Source of the DNA: Rossellomorea vietnamensis
Lineage (GTDB): Bacteria > Bacillota > Bacilli > Bacillales > Bacillaceae_B
Assembly: GCF_025398035.1 (NCBI RefSeq)
Contig: NZ_CP104558.1
Coordinates: forward strand, 372,001-436,000
Reading direction: 5' to 3'
DNA: 64,000 bases
Shown: one piece after another, positions 8,321 through 18,899 of the stretch
How positions within the stretch are numbered: position 1 is the stretch's first letter
Layout of the letters: every line of letters begins with the position of its first letter
The notes under the pieces: generated by a model
What the model saw: the letters and a program-made list of their open reading frames with translations, nothing else
Told to the model about the DNA's origin: nothing
Database searches by the model: none
Translations under genes and position numbers: made by a program

Positions 8321-9429
8321 AGGTCTACACCTTTTTTCCTGTTGCCGATATGTTTTAATTTAACCAGGATAAACAGGAGAGCGGGATACATGAAAGAAAG
8401 AAAAAAACTTGCAGTACCCACCTTATCCGTAATGGTATTCATTGTTATTCGTTCCTGAACGAATAGTGATAAAATCCATAGCGTGGCTGCGAAGAGATAG
8501 ATGGCTTTCTTTTGAGAAAAATGAAAGACTCTCTTCATCCCCCTGGTCGCCACCCAAAAGTACAGACATATGTTTGGGAGGATGACTAACATCCAGAAGG
8601 AGACGGCAATGAACTCAAAGCGCTCCAGGTTTGGTATCCTCAAGATCTTGAACATGGATAGAACGGGCCAGATTGTCTTTAACAAAGCGTCCTCTGAGAA
8701 AAAACCTATGCTTACAACGGTGACCAGAGTAAATAAAAAGGTTGAATATCCTGTGCCGATGAGAGCGTATTTTAATACTTTTTTCTTTTCCTTTATATAA
8801 GGATAGACAAATAACACCAAGTCAAAGCCAATGATGGTAAAGCTCGTTTTATAAGCACCCATCATGAGCTCCTTTGGAGAGGAAGTCATGACCGGCAGAA
8901 GGTGATTGAAGTCCATGAATTTAACCGGGGTGTAGATCATGAATAATAGCCAAAATGCCAGTATCAGACCTAAGAACGCAATTCCCACGACTACTCTGAT
9001 TCCTCCAAGAACAGCATAAACAAGTAAGAAGAGGAGCAGCCCCATCAAAAGCCAAGTCGGCATTCTCGGGAAGATCCAGGCCTGCACCATCTCGATGTAA
9101 TTCATCAGGATGACATAGGTCACGCCCAGATAGAAAAGGATATAGAGGAAATTCATTCCTTTACTGATCCACTTGCCGTATACGTCCATATGAATCCCAT
9201 ATAAATCTGCACTATCATAGGTTTCAAGTGTTTTAACCATGAGGAATAACACAAAGGAAACAAGAATGCCTGCAATGATTACCGAAATCCAGGCATCCCT
9301 ATTCGCCTCCATGTAAATGATCCTTGGTAAGCCGGCAATTCCCACCCCGGTTTGGGCGGTATGTAAAATAAACATAAGTAAAAACGCATTAAACATCAGC
9401 CGCTCTTTAGGATTCACATTGATCTCCAT
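8317..9429 (-). CDS. Germinant receptor permease-like subunit, GerAB family
   Basis: B subunit of a germinant receptor, an APC-type polytopic protein of about ten membrane helices that forms the germinant-binding site in characterised receptors. 370 residues from the ATG that has AAAGGG 8 nt upstream; a GTG nine nucleotides earlier is an alternative. Only a few bases separate it from gerAA, and its stop overlaps the gerAC start, giving a tight operon. Confidence 0.92.
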   Translation of the reverse strand: MEINVNPKERLMFNAFLLMFILHTAQTGVGIAGLPRIIYMEANRDAWISVIIAGILVSFVLFLMVKTLETYDSADLYGIHMDVYGKWISKGMNFLYILFYLGVTYVILMNYIEMVQAWIFPRMPTWLLMGLLLFLLVYAVLGGIRVVVGIAFLGLILAFWLLFMIYTPVKFMDFNHLLPVMTSSPKELMMGAYKTSFTIIGFDLVLFVYPYIKEKKKVLKYALIGTGYSTFLFTLVTVVSIGFFSEDALLKTIWPVLSMFKILRIPNLERFEFIAVSFWMLVILPNICLYFWVATRGMKRVFHFSQKKAIYLFAATLWILSLFVQERITMNTITDKVGTASFFLSFMYPALLFILVKLKHIGNRKKGVDL

Positions 9430-9441
9430 ACATATCACCCT

Positions 9442-10968
9442 TTACTCATCAACGTCTTTTTTCATTTTGGCTTTTTTGATCGGGATGCGCCCCTTGTCAA
9501 TGGGATGATTGGATACGGGACGTTTGACTAAATACTGATATGGCATGCGGAATATGCTGTATTTCAAATCCGAAAATCTGAATGGATAGATGGGAGATAA
9601 ATAGGGTCTTCCCAATGTTGTGATCTTCAGTAAATGAATCAAGATAAAGCAAAAGCAAAACATGATTCCGACTCCGCCGTACAATCCTGCCATGACGATG
9701 ATTGGGAAACGTATGATCCGAACGGCAGTCCCGATGGCATAGCTGGGGGCAGTAAAGGATCCAAGCGCGGAAATCGCAATGATGATAATCAGGATATTAC
9801 TGGTGAATCCCGCTTGAACGGACGCCTGTCCGATGACAATACCACCCACGATACCCATCGTCTGTCCTACCTTGGTTGGCAACCTGGCTCCGGCTTCCCT
9901 TAATAATTCAATGATAAATTCCAATAACAAGGCTTCGAAGACAGGGGGGAAAGGCACATTCGACCGTGATTGGCCCAATGAAACTAATAGAGCAGAAGGA
10001 ATGACTTCGTAATGATACGTTAGGACGGCTACATATGCCGGGGTCAAAAGAATAGAAAAAAAGATCGCTACAAAACGGATGAAACGGAGAAAGGTCCCCA
10101 TATTCCATCTCATATAAATATCTTCTGTGGATTCGAAGAAATTTATGAACGTGGAAGGTCCGATTATAGCCGTGGGACTGCGATCCACGAGTAAAGCGAT
10201 TTTACCGTGTAGAAGGGAGATGGTGCACCGGTCGGGCAGCTCCGTTGTAATGAATTGCGGGAAGAAGGTGAAAGAATTATCTTCAATCAATTGAGCAAGT
10301 ACAGTAGAATCCACAATGCTGTCAATTTCAATATCTGTCATCCGTTGTCTGAACGTATTGACGTTTTCTTCCTCTGCAATATCCTTTATATAAACCATTT
10401 GCACCTTTTTTTTCGTTCTGGATCCGACCATAAAGGTCTCGACGCATAATTTAGGATCATTGATGTTTGAACGGATTAAATTGAGATTCTTCGTTATGGA
10501 TTCAGTGAATGAGATTTTCGGCCCAAACACCAATGATTCGGTTTCCGCCTTTTCAAGTGCCCGTGTGCCTTTATCTGCCACATCGGCTAAAACCCCATGG
10601 GTATCCCCCTCTTTAAAGATATAAGCGGTCCCATTCACAAGATTATCGACTACATCAGTAATGGCATTCGTGGTTGTAAGCTTTGCAATATTAATTGTAT
10701 CTTTGATCAGATGATAGTTCAGATCTTCGCTGGATTCCTCAAGTGGCCTGACAATGCTATCCTGCATGGAGGTGGGGTTAATCAGATCGTCAAAATAAGC
10801 CACTGCGATTTTTTGATCCCCTTTTGTAATGACCCTGAATACTAAGTCTTCACTGTTGCTCACCATAGCAAGCAATTCCTTGTGGAAGTCCTCGATATCA
10901 AAGCTGTGAGGGGGACCTTGATCTATACTCTTCTTCATCTCTCTTCGTTTGAACACAGACCTCAACAC
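9442..10968 (-). CDS. Germinant receptor subunit A, GerAA family
   Basis: A subunit of the receptor: a soluble N-terminal region of about 290 residues followed by about five membrane helices and a basic cytoplasmic tail. 508 residues counted from GTG, with AAGG about 7 nt upstream; an ATG ten codons inside (10938) is a possible start with a weaker site. First gene of the operon. This receptor and its partners imply an endospore former. GerA operons are usually made in the forespore under sigma-G; I could not confirm a sigma-G promoter. Confidence 0.92.
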   Translation of the reverse strand: MLRSVFKRREMKKSIDQGPPHSFDIEDFHKELLAMVSNSEDLVFRVITKGDQKIAVAYFDDLINPTSMQDSIVRPLEESSEDLNYHLIKDTINIAKLTTTNAITDVVDNLVNGTAYIFKEGDTHGVLADVADKGTRALEKAETESLVFGPKISFTESITKNLNLIRSNINDPKLCVETFMVGSRTKKKVQMVYIKDIAEEENVNTFRQRMTDIEIDSIVDSTVLAQLIEDNSFTFFPQFITTELPDRCTISLLHGKIALLVDRSPTAIIGPSTFINFFESTEDIYMRWNMGTFLRFIRFVAIFFSILLTPAYVAVLTYHYEVIPSALLVSLGQSRSNVPFPPVFEALLLEFIIELLREAGARLPTKVGQTMGIVGGIVIGQASVQAGFTSNILIIIIAISALGSFTAPSYAIGTAVRIIRFPIIVMAGLYGGVGIMFCFCFILIHLLKITTLGRPYLSPIYPFRFSDLKYSIFRMPYQYLVKRPVSNHPIDKGRIPIKKAKMKKDVDE

Positions 10969-11100
10969 CCTAAAACCTTAATTTAATGATTAGATTTCCC
11001 ATGTCCCCGTTTCTTACTCATTGAAAGGGGCGATTGAATTTCTATGTGATGTACATAAAATTAGAGGTTCATGGGAACGGTAGAAAGGGAGGTGATTTCG

Positions 11101-11232
11101 ATGAGTAACAGGAAAAAGGATGCATCTAAAGCCACTCTCGGTTCTTCTCAAGTAGAAGGGCAAGGTACGACAAGCCAGGAGATGCCAGGTGGAGTGAAGG
11201 CGCCATCCTCAAGGGGCAAAAAGAAAAAATGA
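11101..11232 (+). CDS. Small basic protein, YuzL-like
   Basis: A 43-residue protein (starts MSNRKKDASKATLGSSQVEG, ends in a Lys-rich tail) preceded by the near-perfect site AAAGGGAGGTGAT. The pattern Lys-Lys-Asp-x-Ser-Lys then Ser-x-Val-x-Gly-Gln-Gly-Thr-Thr resembles the YuzL family of tiny Bacillus proteins as I remember it; there is no known function. It is divergent from the ger operon. The low-complexity, Gly/Ser/Lys-rich make-up is also seen in small spore proteins, so a spore role is possible but unproven. Confidence 0.65.
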   Translation: MSNRKKDASKATLGSSQVEGQGTTSQEMPGGVKAPSSRGKKKK

Positions 11233-11298
11233 TTCGGGTCTTTCCATCTTTACATAAAGCCCATACTTTCGTGTTGATATATTAAAATGGAGTCAAGT

Positions 11299-11308
11299 AT
11301 GGTATAAT
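11299..11308 (+). promoter_or_regulatory. Extended -10 promoter of the YdjO-like gene
   Basis: ATGGTATAAT contains a TG-N extended -10 with a consensus TATAAT. A clear -35 is not seen. Transcription from here gives an untranslated leader of about 135 nt before the YdjO-like start, long for this genome and reminiscent of cold-shock mRNA leaders. Confidence 0.55.
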
Positions 11309-11450
11309 GGAAATAATCGATGCATTTTATCCGATTATTAACGTACTATTACTGACCACATACTATCTGCAGCATAAATTACCACAATCAATATTTTCCT
11401 GTTAGAAAGCATAGCAAGGAAATCCTACTTACCTTAAAGGAGGACGTTCA

Positions 11451-11666
11451 ATGGCTTTTGGTCGTAGAAATCAAGTTGAGGAAGAAATAAAAACAGAGGA
11501 AACAAAGATTTGGGCTTGTTCCGCTGAAGATTGTAAGGGCTGGATGAGAGATAATTTCAAGAGTGAAGATACACCTAAGTGTCCGCTTTGTAAAGAAGAT
11601 ATGGTGACTTCCACTAAAGTATTGCAAGTCGTGGATAATCCCCATCCAACAATGAAATCATCCTGA
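11451..11666 (+). CDS. ydjO: YdjO-like cold-inducible small zinc-ribbon protein
   Basis: A 71-residue protein with two cysteine pairs, CSAEDC (about 24-29) and CPLC (about 45-48), consistent with a small zinc ribbon, and a conserved GWMRDNF segment between them. Length and motif order fit B. subtilis YdjO, reported as cold-inducible. ATG with AAAGGAGG upstream. It has its own promoter with a long leader. Partner and target are unknown. Confidence 0.8.
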   Translation: MAFGRRNQVEEEIKTEETKIWACSAEDCKGWMRDNFKSEDTPKCPLCKEDMVTSTKVLQVVDNPHPTMKSS

Positions 11667-11809
11667 TTGAACGTAAAGAACCAATCCCCGGATTGGTTCT
11701 TTTTTCTATCCGGATCGCAACTGTTTCAAGAATTGCAAAAAAATGCTTAAACTCTTTTTTTACATTTGAATAGTATGTAATGTATTTATGTATTAAAGGA
11801 GGGAGCAAC

Positions 11810-11944
11810 ATGTCCAAAAAAGAGAAAGAAGTGAAAAGTACTTCCGTTGAAAATGAGCGTAAAGAAACTGTATGGGACGGTTTTTGGAAGCTGTCCAAAC
11901 CAGTTGACGAAAATAAAGAAGAAAAAACAGTAAGATGGTTCTGA
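11810..11944 (+). CDS. Small charged hypothetical protein
   Basis: A 44-residue ORF with a strong AAAGGAGGGAG site 5-6 nt before ATG and its own terminator directly after, so it is very likely expressed. It is rich in Lys and Glu with a central aromatic segment, VWDGFWKLSKPVD. No signal or membrane segment. I do not recognise the family. Confidence 0.65.
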   Translation: MSKKEKEVKSTSVENERKETVWDGFWKLSKPVDENKEEKTVRWF

Positions 11945-11956
11945 TTCATTAAAGAG

Positions 11957-11991
11957 GCTGTACATGCGACTATGCATGTACAGCTTTTTTT
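11957..11991 (+). terminator. Terminator of the small hypothetical gene
   Basis: An 11-bp perfect stem GCTGTACATGC/GCATGTACAGC with a 6-nt loop is followed by seven T residues. Confidence 0.92.
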
Positions 11992-12054
11992 ACGTTTAAT
12001 CGAATCGGGTTGAGGTATAAAAGAGTATAGCCAACTTTAAGGAGGAAGTGTCTA

Positions 12055-13656
12055 GTGAGGATTTCGAATGTTCGATTATATGACGGTCATGAATATACCA
12101 ACCCGACTAAGAATTATAGTGTAACGATCGAGGAGGGGAGGATAACCGAGATCACAGAAGGGGAAAGAAAAACCGAAAACGGGGAAACGGTCGATGGGAT
12201 GGAAAGAGTGCTGTCCCCGGCATTTCATGATTCACACATGCATTTTTTACGGTATGGATTAATGAAGAGAGAACTCGACCTTAGACATGTGACAAGCTGG
12301 GAAGAAATGAAAAAGGAAGTTCTTGAATATTACCCTGAGATGGAGAATGGGGATTGGGTCGTAGGAAGAGGCCTTGATGACAGTGAGTTTAAGGATCGAA
12401 ATGATCTTTTGACCGGTAAGGATCTGGATGAATTGCATTTACATACGTATATGTTTTTTCTTCATCAGGACGGTCATGAATGCATTGTGAATCATAAGGT
12501 CATAGATTTGTTAAAGGATGAAAAGGAATTCAACGAAATTCCAGATGCTTTCAAAGAAACAGATGACAGCGGCGACTGGACAGGCCGTTTCAAGGATAGT
12601 GCCGTACATTTCATCAAACATCATTTCCGGAAGAGAAGCAGTGAAGATGCCAAGGATGCAATCAAACACGGGATTCCTCATATGCTCAAGCATGGGATTA
12701 CGACCATTCACACGGACGACCTGAATTTCATTGGTTCTTATGATCGGTTATGGGAGGCCTATACCGGGTTGGAAAAAGAAGGGGAATTACCGATCAGAGT
12801 ATACTTGCATCACTACATCTTTAAAAAACAGCATCTGCACGATTTTCTCGAGCGCCATCCAGAACGGACAGGCGAAGGTACAGAACATGTGAAAGTTGGC
12901 GCTGTGAAGATATTCCTTGATGGGACTCAACGTCTTCATACCTCGGCCATGAGGATCCCTTATAAGGACCAGCCTGATACAAACGGCATCTTGATCTATA
13001 CACAGGAAGAGCTGAATGAATTGGTAAGGCTGGCAGGTGAAAATCGCATGCAGGTGGCCATGCATGCCATCGGTGATCAAGCGGTTGAACAGGCGATTAC
13101 CGCACTCGAACAGAAAGAAGCGCGAACCGATATGTATCATCACAGGGTCATCCATGCTCAAACCTTGGGGGAGGACTTACTATACCGATTGGAAAAACTC
13201 AAACCCACGATTGAAACTCAGCCTTCTTTCTTAATGGGGGAATGGGACCAAAAAGTAAAATGGGTAGGGGAAGATCTTGCTCCCTACTGCGATGCATTTA
13301 AAAGTATTGTAAACCGGGGAATCCCTTATACATTAAGCTCGGACCTGCCTATTGGTTCCATCGATCCCTTCGAGGGTATGTTTGCAGCCGTGAACAGGAC
13401 AGACCTTACTGGAAATCCATCAGGTGGCTGGCAGCCCCAGGAAAAGCTGACAGTGAATGAAGCGTATAGGGGATATACGTCCATGCCCACCATCATCGAA
13501 TTAAATGAACCACATAATTCAGGAACCCTCTCGGAAGGAGAACGTGCAGATTTCATCCTGCTGGATCGGCATCCCATGGAGGTTTCAAGCGATGAAATAA
13601 ACAACATCAGGGTTGTAGAAACATGGCATAATGGTAAGAAGGTCTATTCGTTATAA
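12055..13656 (+). CDS. Amidohydrolase family protein (YtcJ-like)
   Basis: Metal-dependent hydrolase of the amidohydrolase superfamily (amidohydrolase 3, as YtcJ/exoenzyme-regulatory AepA types), 533 residues. The beta-strand-1 metal motif is HDSHMH near residue 59, further His ligands lie in HAIGDQ and HRVIHAQ segments, and the C-terminal metal Asp is in SSDLPIGS. GTG start with AAGGAGG upstream. Cytoplasmic and monocistronic, with a strong terminator after it. Substrate is probably an N-substituted amide or formamide, but nothing nearby identifies it. Confidence 0.87.
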   Translation: MRISNVRLYDGHEYTNPTKNYSVTIEEGRITEITEGERKTENGETVDGMERVLSPAFHDSHMHFLRYGLMKRELDLRHVTSWEEMKKEVLEYYPEMENGDWVVGRGLDDSEFKDRNDLLTGKDLDELHLHTYMFFLHQDGHECIVNHKVIDLLKDEKEFNEIPDAFKETDDSGDWTGRFKDSAVHFIKHHFRKRSSEDAKDAIKHGIPHMLKHGITTIHTDDLNFIGSYDRLWEAYTGLEKEGELPIRVYLHHYIFKKQHLHDFLERHPERTGEGTEHVKVGAVKIFLDGTQRLHTSAMRIPYKDQPDTNGILIYTQEELNELVRLAGENRMQVAMHAIGDQAVEQAITALEQKEARTDMYHHRVIHAQTLGEDLLYRLEKLKPTIETQPSFLMGEWDQKVKWVGEDLAPYCDAFKSIVNRGIPYTLSSDLPIGSIDPFEGMFAAVNRTDLTGNPSGGWQPQEKLTVNEAYRGYTSMPTIIELNEPHNSGTLSEGERADFILLDRHPMEVSSDEINNIRVVETWHNGKKVYSL

Positions 13657-13669
13657 GGATTTGGAATCA

Positions 13670-13705
13670 CCCCCTCAATACGGAGAGTAAGAGGGGGCTT
13701 TTTTT
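13670..13705 (+). terminator. Terminator after the amidohydrolase
   Basis: CCCCCTC/GAGGGGG stem with a 14-nt loop and a run of T residues. Confidence 0.88.
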
Positions 13706-13724
13706 GGGAACTTTGGACTTCCTA

Positions 13725-13753
13725 TTGGCACTTCCCCTTTTCTTTAATACAAT
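13725..13753 (+). promoter_or_regulatory. Sigma-A promoter of recQ
   Basis: TTGGCA, 17-nt spacer, TACAAT. It lies about 33 nt before the recQ start codon and just after the upstream terminator. Confidence 0.75.
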
Positions 13754-13786
13754 ATAGGGAAAGAACATCATTTGGAGGGAAGATAT

Positions 13787-15916
13787 TTGATCACAGAAGC
13801 AAAAAAAGTATTAAAGCAATACTTTGGATATGATGAATTCAGGGATGGTCAAGCAAGTATCATTCAATACATACTGGACGGAAAAAACACTGTCGGCATT
13901 ATGCCCACTGGTGGTGGGAAATCACTCTGTTACCAGATTCCCGCACTTATGCTCGATGGCGTGACCCTGGTGATCTCACCCCTTATCTCCCTGATGAAGG
14001 ACCAGGTGGATTCATTGATTCATCAAGGCATTCCCGCTACCTTTATTAATAGTACCCTATCAAACAGTGAAGTAGAGAATAGGATGGAAGAGATATCATC
14101 AGGGGAATACAAGCTTGTTTATATTGCCCCGGAGCGATTGGAATCGTATGGTTTTATTCGTTTCCTGAATACCTTGCCCATTCCCCTTGTAGCTGTAGAC
14201 GAAGCCCATTGCTTATCCCAATGGGGACATGATTTCAGACCCAGCTATTTAGGGATCTACAATGCTGTGAACCAGCTCCGTTCAAATCCAGCGATTCTTG
14301 CTCTTACAGCAACAGCCACTCCCCAGGTGCAGTCCGATATCCTTCATCACCTGCACATTCCGGAAAAATACAAAGTATTAACTGGATTCCAGAGGACGAA
14401 CTTATTTTTCCAGGTAGTAAAAGGAGAAGATCGAAAGCGTTGGGTAGAACGGTATGTAAAAAAGAATCAGCAGCATTCGGGTATTATTTATTGTGCGACA
14501 CGCAAAGAAGTGGAAAACCTTTATCTATTTTTCGAGAAAAAAGGAGTGGCCGTCGGGAAATATCATGGCGGGCTTTCTGACACATTAAGGCAGGAACAGC
14601 AGGAAGCTTTCCTGAATGATTCCATCACCATCATGATAGCGACCAATGCGTTTGGAATGGGGATCAATAAGTCGAATGTCCGTTTCGTGATTCACTATCA
14701 AATTCCGAAGAATATGGAAGGATACTATCAAGAGGCCGGCAGGGCAGGCCGTGATGGAGTGGAAAGCGAATGTGTGTTATTGTTTTCCCCACAGGATATC
14801 CAGACGCAGCGGTACATCATTGATCAAAATATCATCAATCCGGAATTGCATCAGAACGAAATGCAGAAATTACGTGACATGGTCGATTTTGTTCATACCG
14901 AATCCTGTTTACAGAACTACATTCTGGCATATTTCGGGGAACGGGTGGAGGAAGCCTGCGGCCATTGCAGCAATTGCCTTGATGAGAGAGAATCCGAAGA
15001 TGTCACAAAGGAAGCACAAATGGTCTTATCCTGTATGATGAGGATGAATGAGAGGTTTGGAACCTCCCTTATCAGTGGAGTGTTGACGGGATCAAAGAAT
15101 AAGAAAATACTTGACTGGGGATTCGACCGGTTATCCACCTATGGATTAATGAAGGATCAATCTCAGAAAGAAGTAGGACTGTTCATTGATTATTTGATTT
15201 CTGAAGGGATCATACAGGTGGAGGGTGGCAGTTTTCCTGTTCTGAAGGTGTCATCCAAGGGGAAAGAGGTATTGATGGGAGAAAGAACCGTATCCAGAAA
15301 GGTACAGCCTACGGTTTCTGCCATTATCCCTAAGGAAGATGGTTTATTTCAGACCCTCAGAGCCCTCCGGAAATCCATTGCAGAATCAGAAGGGGTCCCG
15401 CCCTTTGTCATTTTCTCGGATAAGGCATTACAGGATATGTGTGTGAAACTGCCGAAAACCCCAGAAGAATTTCTTCAGGTAAGTGGAGTGGGGGAAAGTA
15501 AGAAGGATCGCTATGGAGAAATGTTCATTGCGGAAATTTCAGCATTCTTACAAGAAAATCCAACACATCAGGTGGAGACAGTGAAGCCTGCGCCTGCACG
15601 GAAGGCGAATCATTCTGATACGGCATCTTATTTAATCAGCTATGCCTTATTTAAGGATCACAAAGGAATTAAAGAAATTGCGAAAGAGCGGGGGATGAGT
15701 ACGGCTACGATTGAAAATCACATCATCCGTACCTATCAGGAAGGCATCCTTGATGATTGGAGCATCCTATTTACAGATGAAGAGGAGAGCCTGATTGAAG
15801 AAGCGGTTTCAAAGGCAGGGACGGACCTGTTGAAACCAATTAAAGAAGAGCTGCCGAAAGACATCAGCTATTTTCAAATCAAAGGGTACTTAGTAAAGAG
15901 CGGACAAAGCTCATAA
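13787..15916 (+). CDS. recQ: RecQ-type ATP-dependent DNA helicase
   Basis: 3'-to-5' DNA helicase for recombination and fork repair. Domains in order: SF2 helicase core with Walker A MPTGGGKS (about 39-46), DEAH box (about 138-141), QWGHDFRPSY, and motif VI QEAGRAGRDG; a zinc-binding RQC-type cysteine cluster (C..CGHC..C, about 372-400); an HRDC domain (about 520-590); and a C-terminal winged-helix-like extension. With 709 residues it is longer than the YocI/RecS helicases of B. subtilis. The TTG start follows GGAGGG at a normal distance; an upstream in-frame TTG overlaps the ribosome-binding site itself and is rejected. Confidence 0.93.
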   Translation: MITEAKKVLKQYFGYDEFRDGQASIIQYILDGKNTVGIMPTGGGKSLCYQIPALMLDGVTLVISPLISLMKDQVDSLIHQGIPATFINSTLSNSEVENRMEEISSGEYKLVYIAPERLESYGFIRFLNTLPIPLVAVDEAHCLSQWGHDFRPSYLGIYNAVNQLRSNPAILALTATATPQVQSDILHHLHIPEKYKVLTGFQRTNLFFQVVKGEDRKRWVERYVKKNQQHSGIIYCATRKEVENLYLFFEKKGVAVGKYHGGLSDTLRQEQQEAFLNDSITIMIATNAFGMGINKSNVRFVIHYQIPKNMEGYYQEAGRAGRDGVESECVLLFSPQDIQTQRYIIDQNIINPELHQNEMQKLRDMVDFVHTESCLQNYILAYFGERVEEACGHCSNCLDERESEDVTKEAQMVLSCMMRMNERFGTSLISGVLTGSKNKKILDWGFDRLSTYGLMKDQSQKEVGLFIDYLISEGIIQVEGGSFPVLKVSSKGKEVLMGERTVSRKVQPTVSAIIPKEDGLFQTLRALRKSIAESEGVPPFVIFSDKALQDMCVKLPKTPEEFLQVSGVGESKKDRYGEMFIAEISAFLQENPTHQVETVKPAPARKANHSDTASYLISYALFKDHKGIKEIAKERGMSTATIENHIIRTYQEGILDDWSILFTDEEESLIEEAVSKAGTDLLKPIKEELPKDISYFQIKGYLVKSGQSS

Positions 15917-15933
15917 CCCTTGTCACACATAAG

Positions 15934-15972
15934 AAAAAAAGCAGAAACCGATTTTTCGGCATCTGCTTTTTT
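15934..15972. terminator. Bidirectional terminator between recQ and the ABC-F gene
   Basis: AAAAAAGCAGA..CCG/CGG..TCTGCTTTTTT inverted repeat with flanking A and T runs lies between convergent genes. Confidence 0.88.
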
Positions 15973-15984
15973 GTTTATATCTTG

Positions 15985-17607
<1,623 letters not shown>

Positions 17608-17753
17608 TCAATCTAAAAGATTATAACACGCAAGTATGCTAAAAAGATAGAGTGTTAGCAGGAACAGTGATAATTTTACGGGGTATTTACATAAGGAGAG
17701 AGAGGATTGGAAGAAGAATAAAAGGCAACATAGTATATTATTTTTTACCAAGT

Positions 17754-17894
17754 GATTTTTGGCTCATTTCCCCAAGTGACACAAAGGCCAGGGCAAAAAT
17801 GCATTTTTGCCCTGGCTTTGTGTCACTTGGGGACCTTTCAGCTTTTGCTGAAAGGCGAGGGAAACGTTCGTTTCCCTCGAATGAGCCAAAAATC
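17754..17894. repeat. 141-nt cloverleaf of nested inverted repeats
   Basis: A perfect 15-bp outer stem (17754-17768 with 17880-17894) encloses three adjacent hairpins: 17770-17832 (about 31 bp with a single bulged G and a self-complementary apex), 17834-17855 (9 bp, TTTT loop) and 17856-17879 (11 bp, 2-nt loop). Only two nucleotides at the junction are unpaired. It sits in a gene-free stretch between the ABC-F gene and the YkvA-like gene. Either strand could fold this way, as RNA or as extruded DNA. It could be a MITE-like or palindromic mobile repeat, a structured RNA, or a protein target; no second copy is in this window. Confidence 0.8.
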
Positions 17895-17970
17895 GATGCT
17901 CTGTATGAAATGATACTTCCTGTTGGTTTGTGTGCTATGATAACGAAAAAAACAAACAGGTGATGATGTG

Positions 17971-18249
17971 ATGATAAGGTTTGTGAAGCGGGTGCGGTTT
18001 CTGTTTAATGTTCGTAGATCGGTTCCGTTTTTGGTTGATTTTTTTCGTTCCAGTGATGTTTCCGCGGTGAAGAAGGGTTTATCGGTGGGGTTGGTTGCAT
18101 TTTATATCTGGCTGCCGTTGGACTTGATCCCGGATGTGTTTTTAGTGCTGGGGATTGTCGATGATCTGGCGGTGTTTACCTTCATTCTTCAACTGATGGT
18201 AAAGATGGCTCCTCTAGAGTTACAAAAAAAATATGAGTTGAAGAAATGA
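17971..18249 (+). CDS. YkvA/DUF1232 family small membrane protein
   Basis: A 92-residue protein with a basic N-terminus and the DUF1232 core, including AFYIWLPLDLIPDVFLVLG and VDDLAVF, a pattern of one or two hydrophobic helices with acidic residues. The family is common in bacilli and has no established function. GTG three nucleotides upstream is an alternative start. The AGGTGA site can pair with a segment 20 nt upstream, which may dampen translation. Confidence 0.82.
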   Translation: MIRFVKRVRFLFNVRRSVPFLVDFFRSSDVSAVKKGLSVGLVAFYIWLPLDLIPDVFLVLGIVDDLAVFTFILQLMVKMAPLELQKKYELKK

Positions 18250-18282
18250 CAGAAATGAGCAGGCGTTGCGTCCGTATAGTGA

Positions 18283-18326
18283 AAACCGAAACCGGCCAAA
18301 AATGGGCAGCCGGTTTCGGTTTTTTC
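18283..18326 (+). terminator. Terminator after the YkvA-like gene
   Basis: AAAACCGAAACCGGC/GCCGGTTTCGG stem, 12-nt loop and TTTTTT. Confidence 0.88.
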
Positions 18327-18396
18327 TTTTGATTTTTTCATCTCTATCCCATACACTATAATTACATCAATTCCAATCAGAAAGGTATGAATTAAT

Positions 18397-18825
18397 ATGA
18401 GTACAGCTCCAGCCAATTCAATACCAAAACCATTAGTTCAGTTGAATCAATGGTTCATCGTAACAACTGTTGCTCTTTCATGGTTGTCCCAAATAGAATT
18501 TTTCTTGCTGCTTCCGTTCTTGGTCGGAATGTCAGCTTTACTTTTTAAGTATAATCCCGTCATGCAGGCAGGGAAGCTCTTCTTAAGGAAAGAACCTACC
18601 GCATATCCGCCTGAAGACGCTGAGCAGCAACGTTTCAACAATATCATTGCAGTCAGCTGTCTGGGAGGCTCCATCATTAGTAGCCTGGCAGGATGGAATA
18701 CGGGGGTATATCTTTTCTCAGGGATGGTCTTTGTGGCTGCGTCCGTCGCCCTTGCAGGATTCTGCATAGGATGTTTCATCCGCTTTCAATGGAAAAGGTT
18801 CCAATATAAGCGTTCATTACAGTAA
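18397..18825 (+). CDS. DUF4395 family membrane protein
   Basis: A 142-residue membrane protein with about four hydrophobic segments, an N-terminal IPKPLVQLNQWFIV motif and a FCIGCFI cysteine pair near the C-terminus, matching DUF4395. The function of the family is unknown; the CxxxC-like pair and membrane location have led to suggestions of redox or thiol roles, which I cannot confirm here. Monocistronic, with AGAAAGG upstream. Confidence 0.8.
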   Translation: MSTAPANSIPKPLVQLNQWFIVTTVALSWLSQIEFFLLLPFLVGMSALLFKYNPVMQAGKLFLRKEPTAYPPEDAEQQRFNNIIAVSCLGGSIISSLAGWNTGVYLFSGMVFVAASVALAGFCIGCFIRFQWKRFQYKRSLQ

Positions 18826-18829
18826 CCTA

Positions 18830-18858
18830 TTGACAATAGATGGAATGCGTCGTAAACT
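18830..18858 (+). promoter_or_regulatory. Strong sigma-A promoter of the MutS2-like leader
   Basis: Consensus TTGACA, 17-nt spacer, TAAACT. The predicted start near 18865 gives a leader of about 385 nt before the MutS2-like gene. Confidence 0.82.
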
Positions 18859-18899
18859 ATTCTTGAATTTAAATAGTGTATACAAAGGGAGTATGTAAT

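Noticed and set aside
17652-17963. Open frame of about 100 codons reading through the cloverleaf
   Set aside because: It has no proper start context, its codons are dictated by the inverted repeats, and the product has no recognisable feature.
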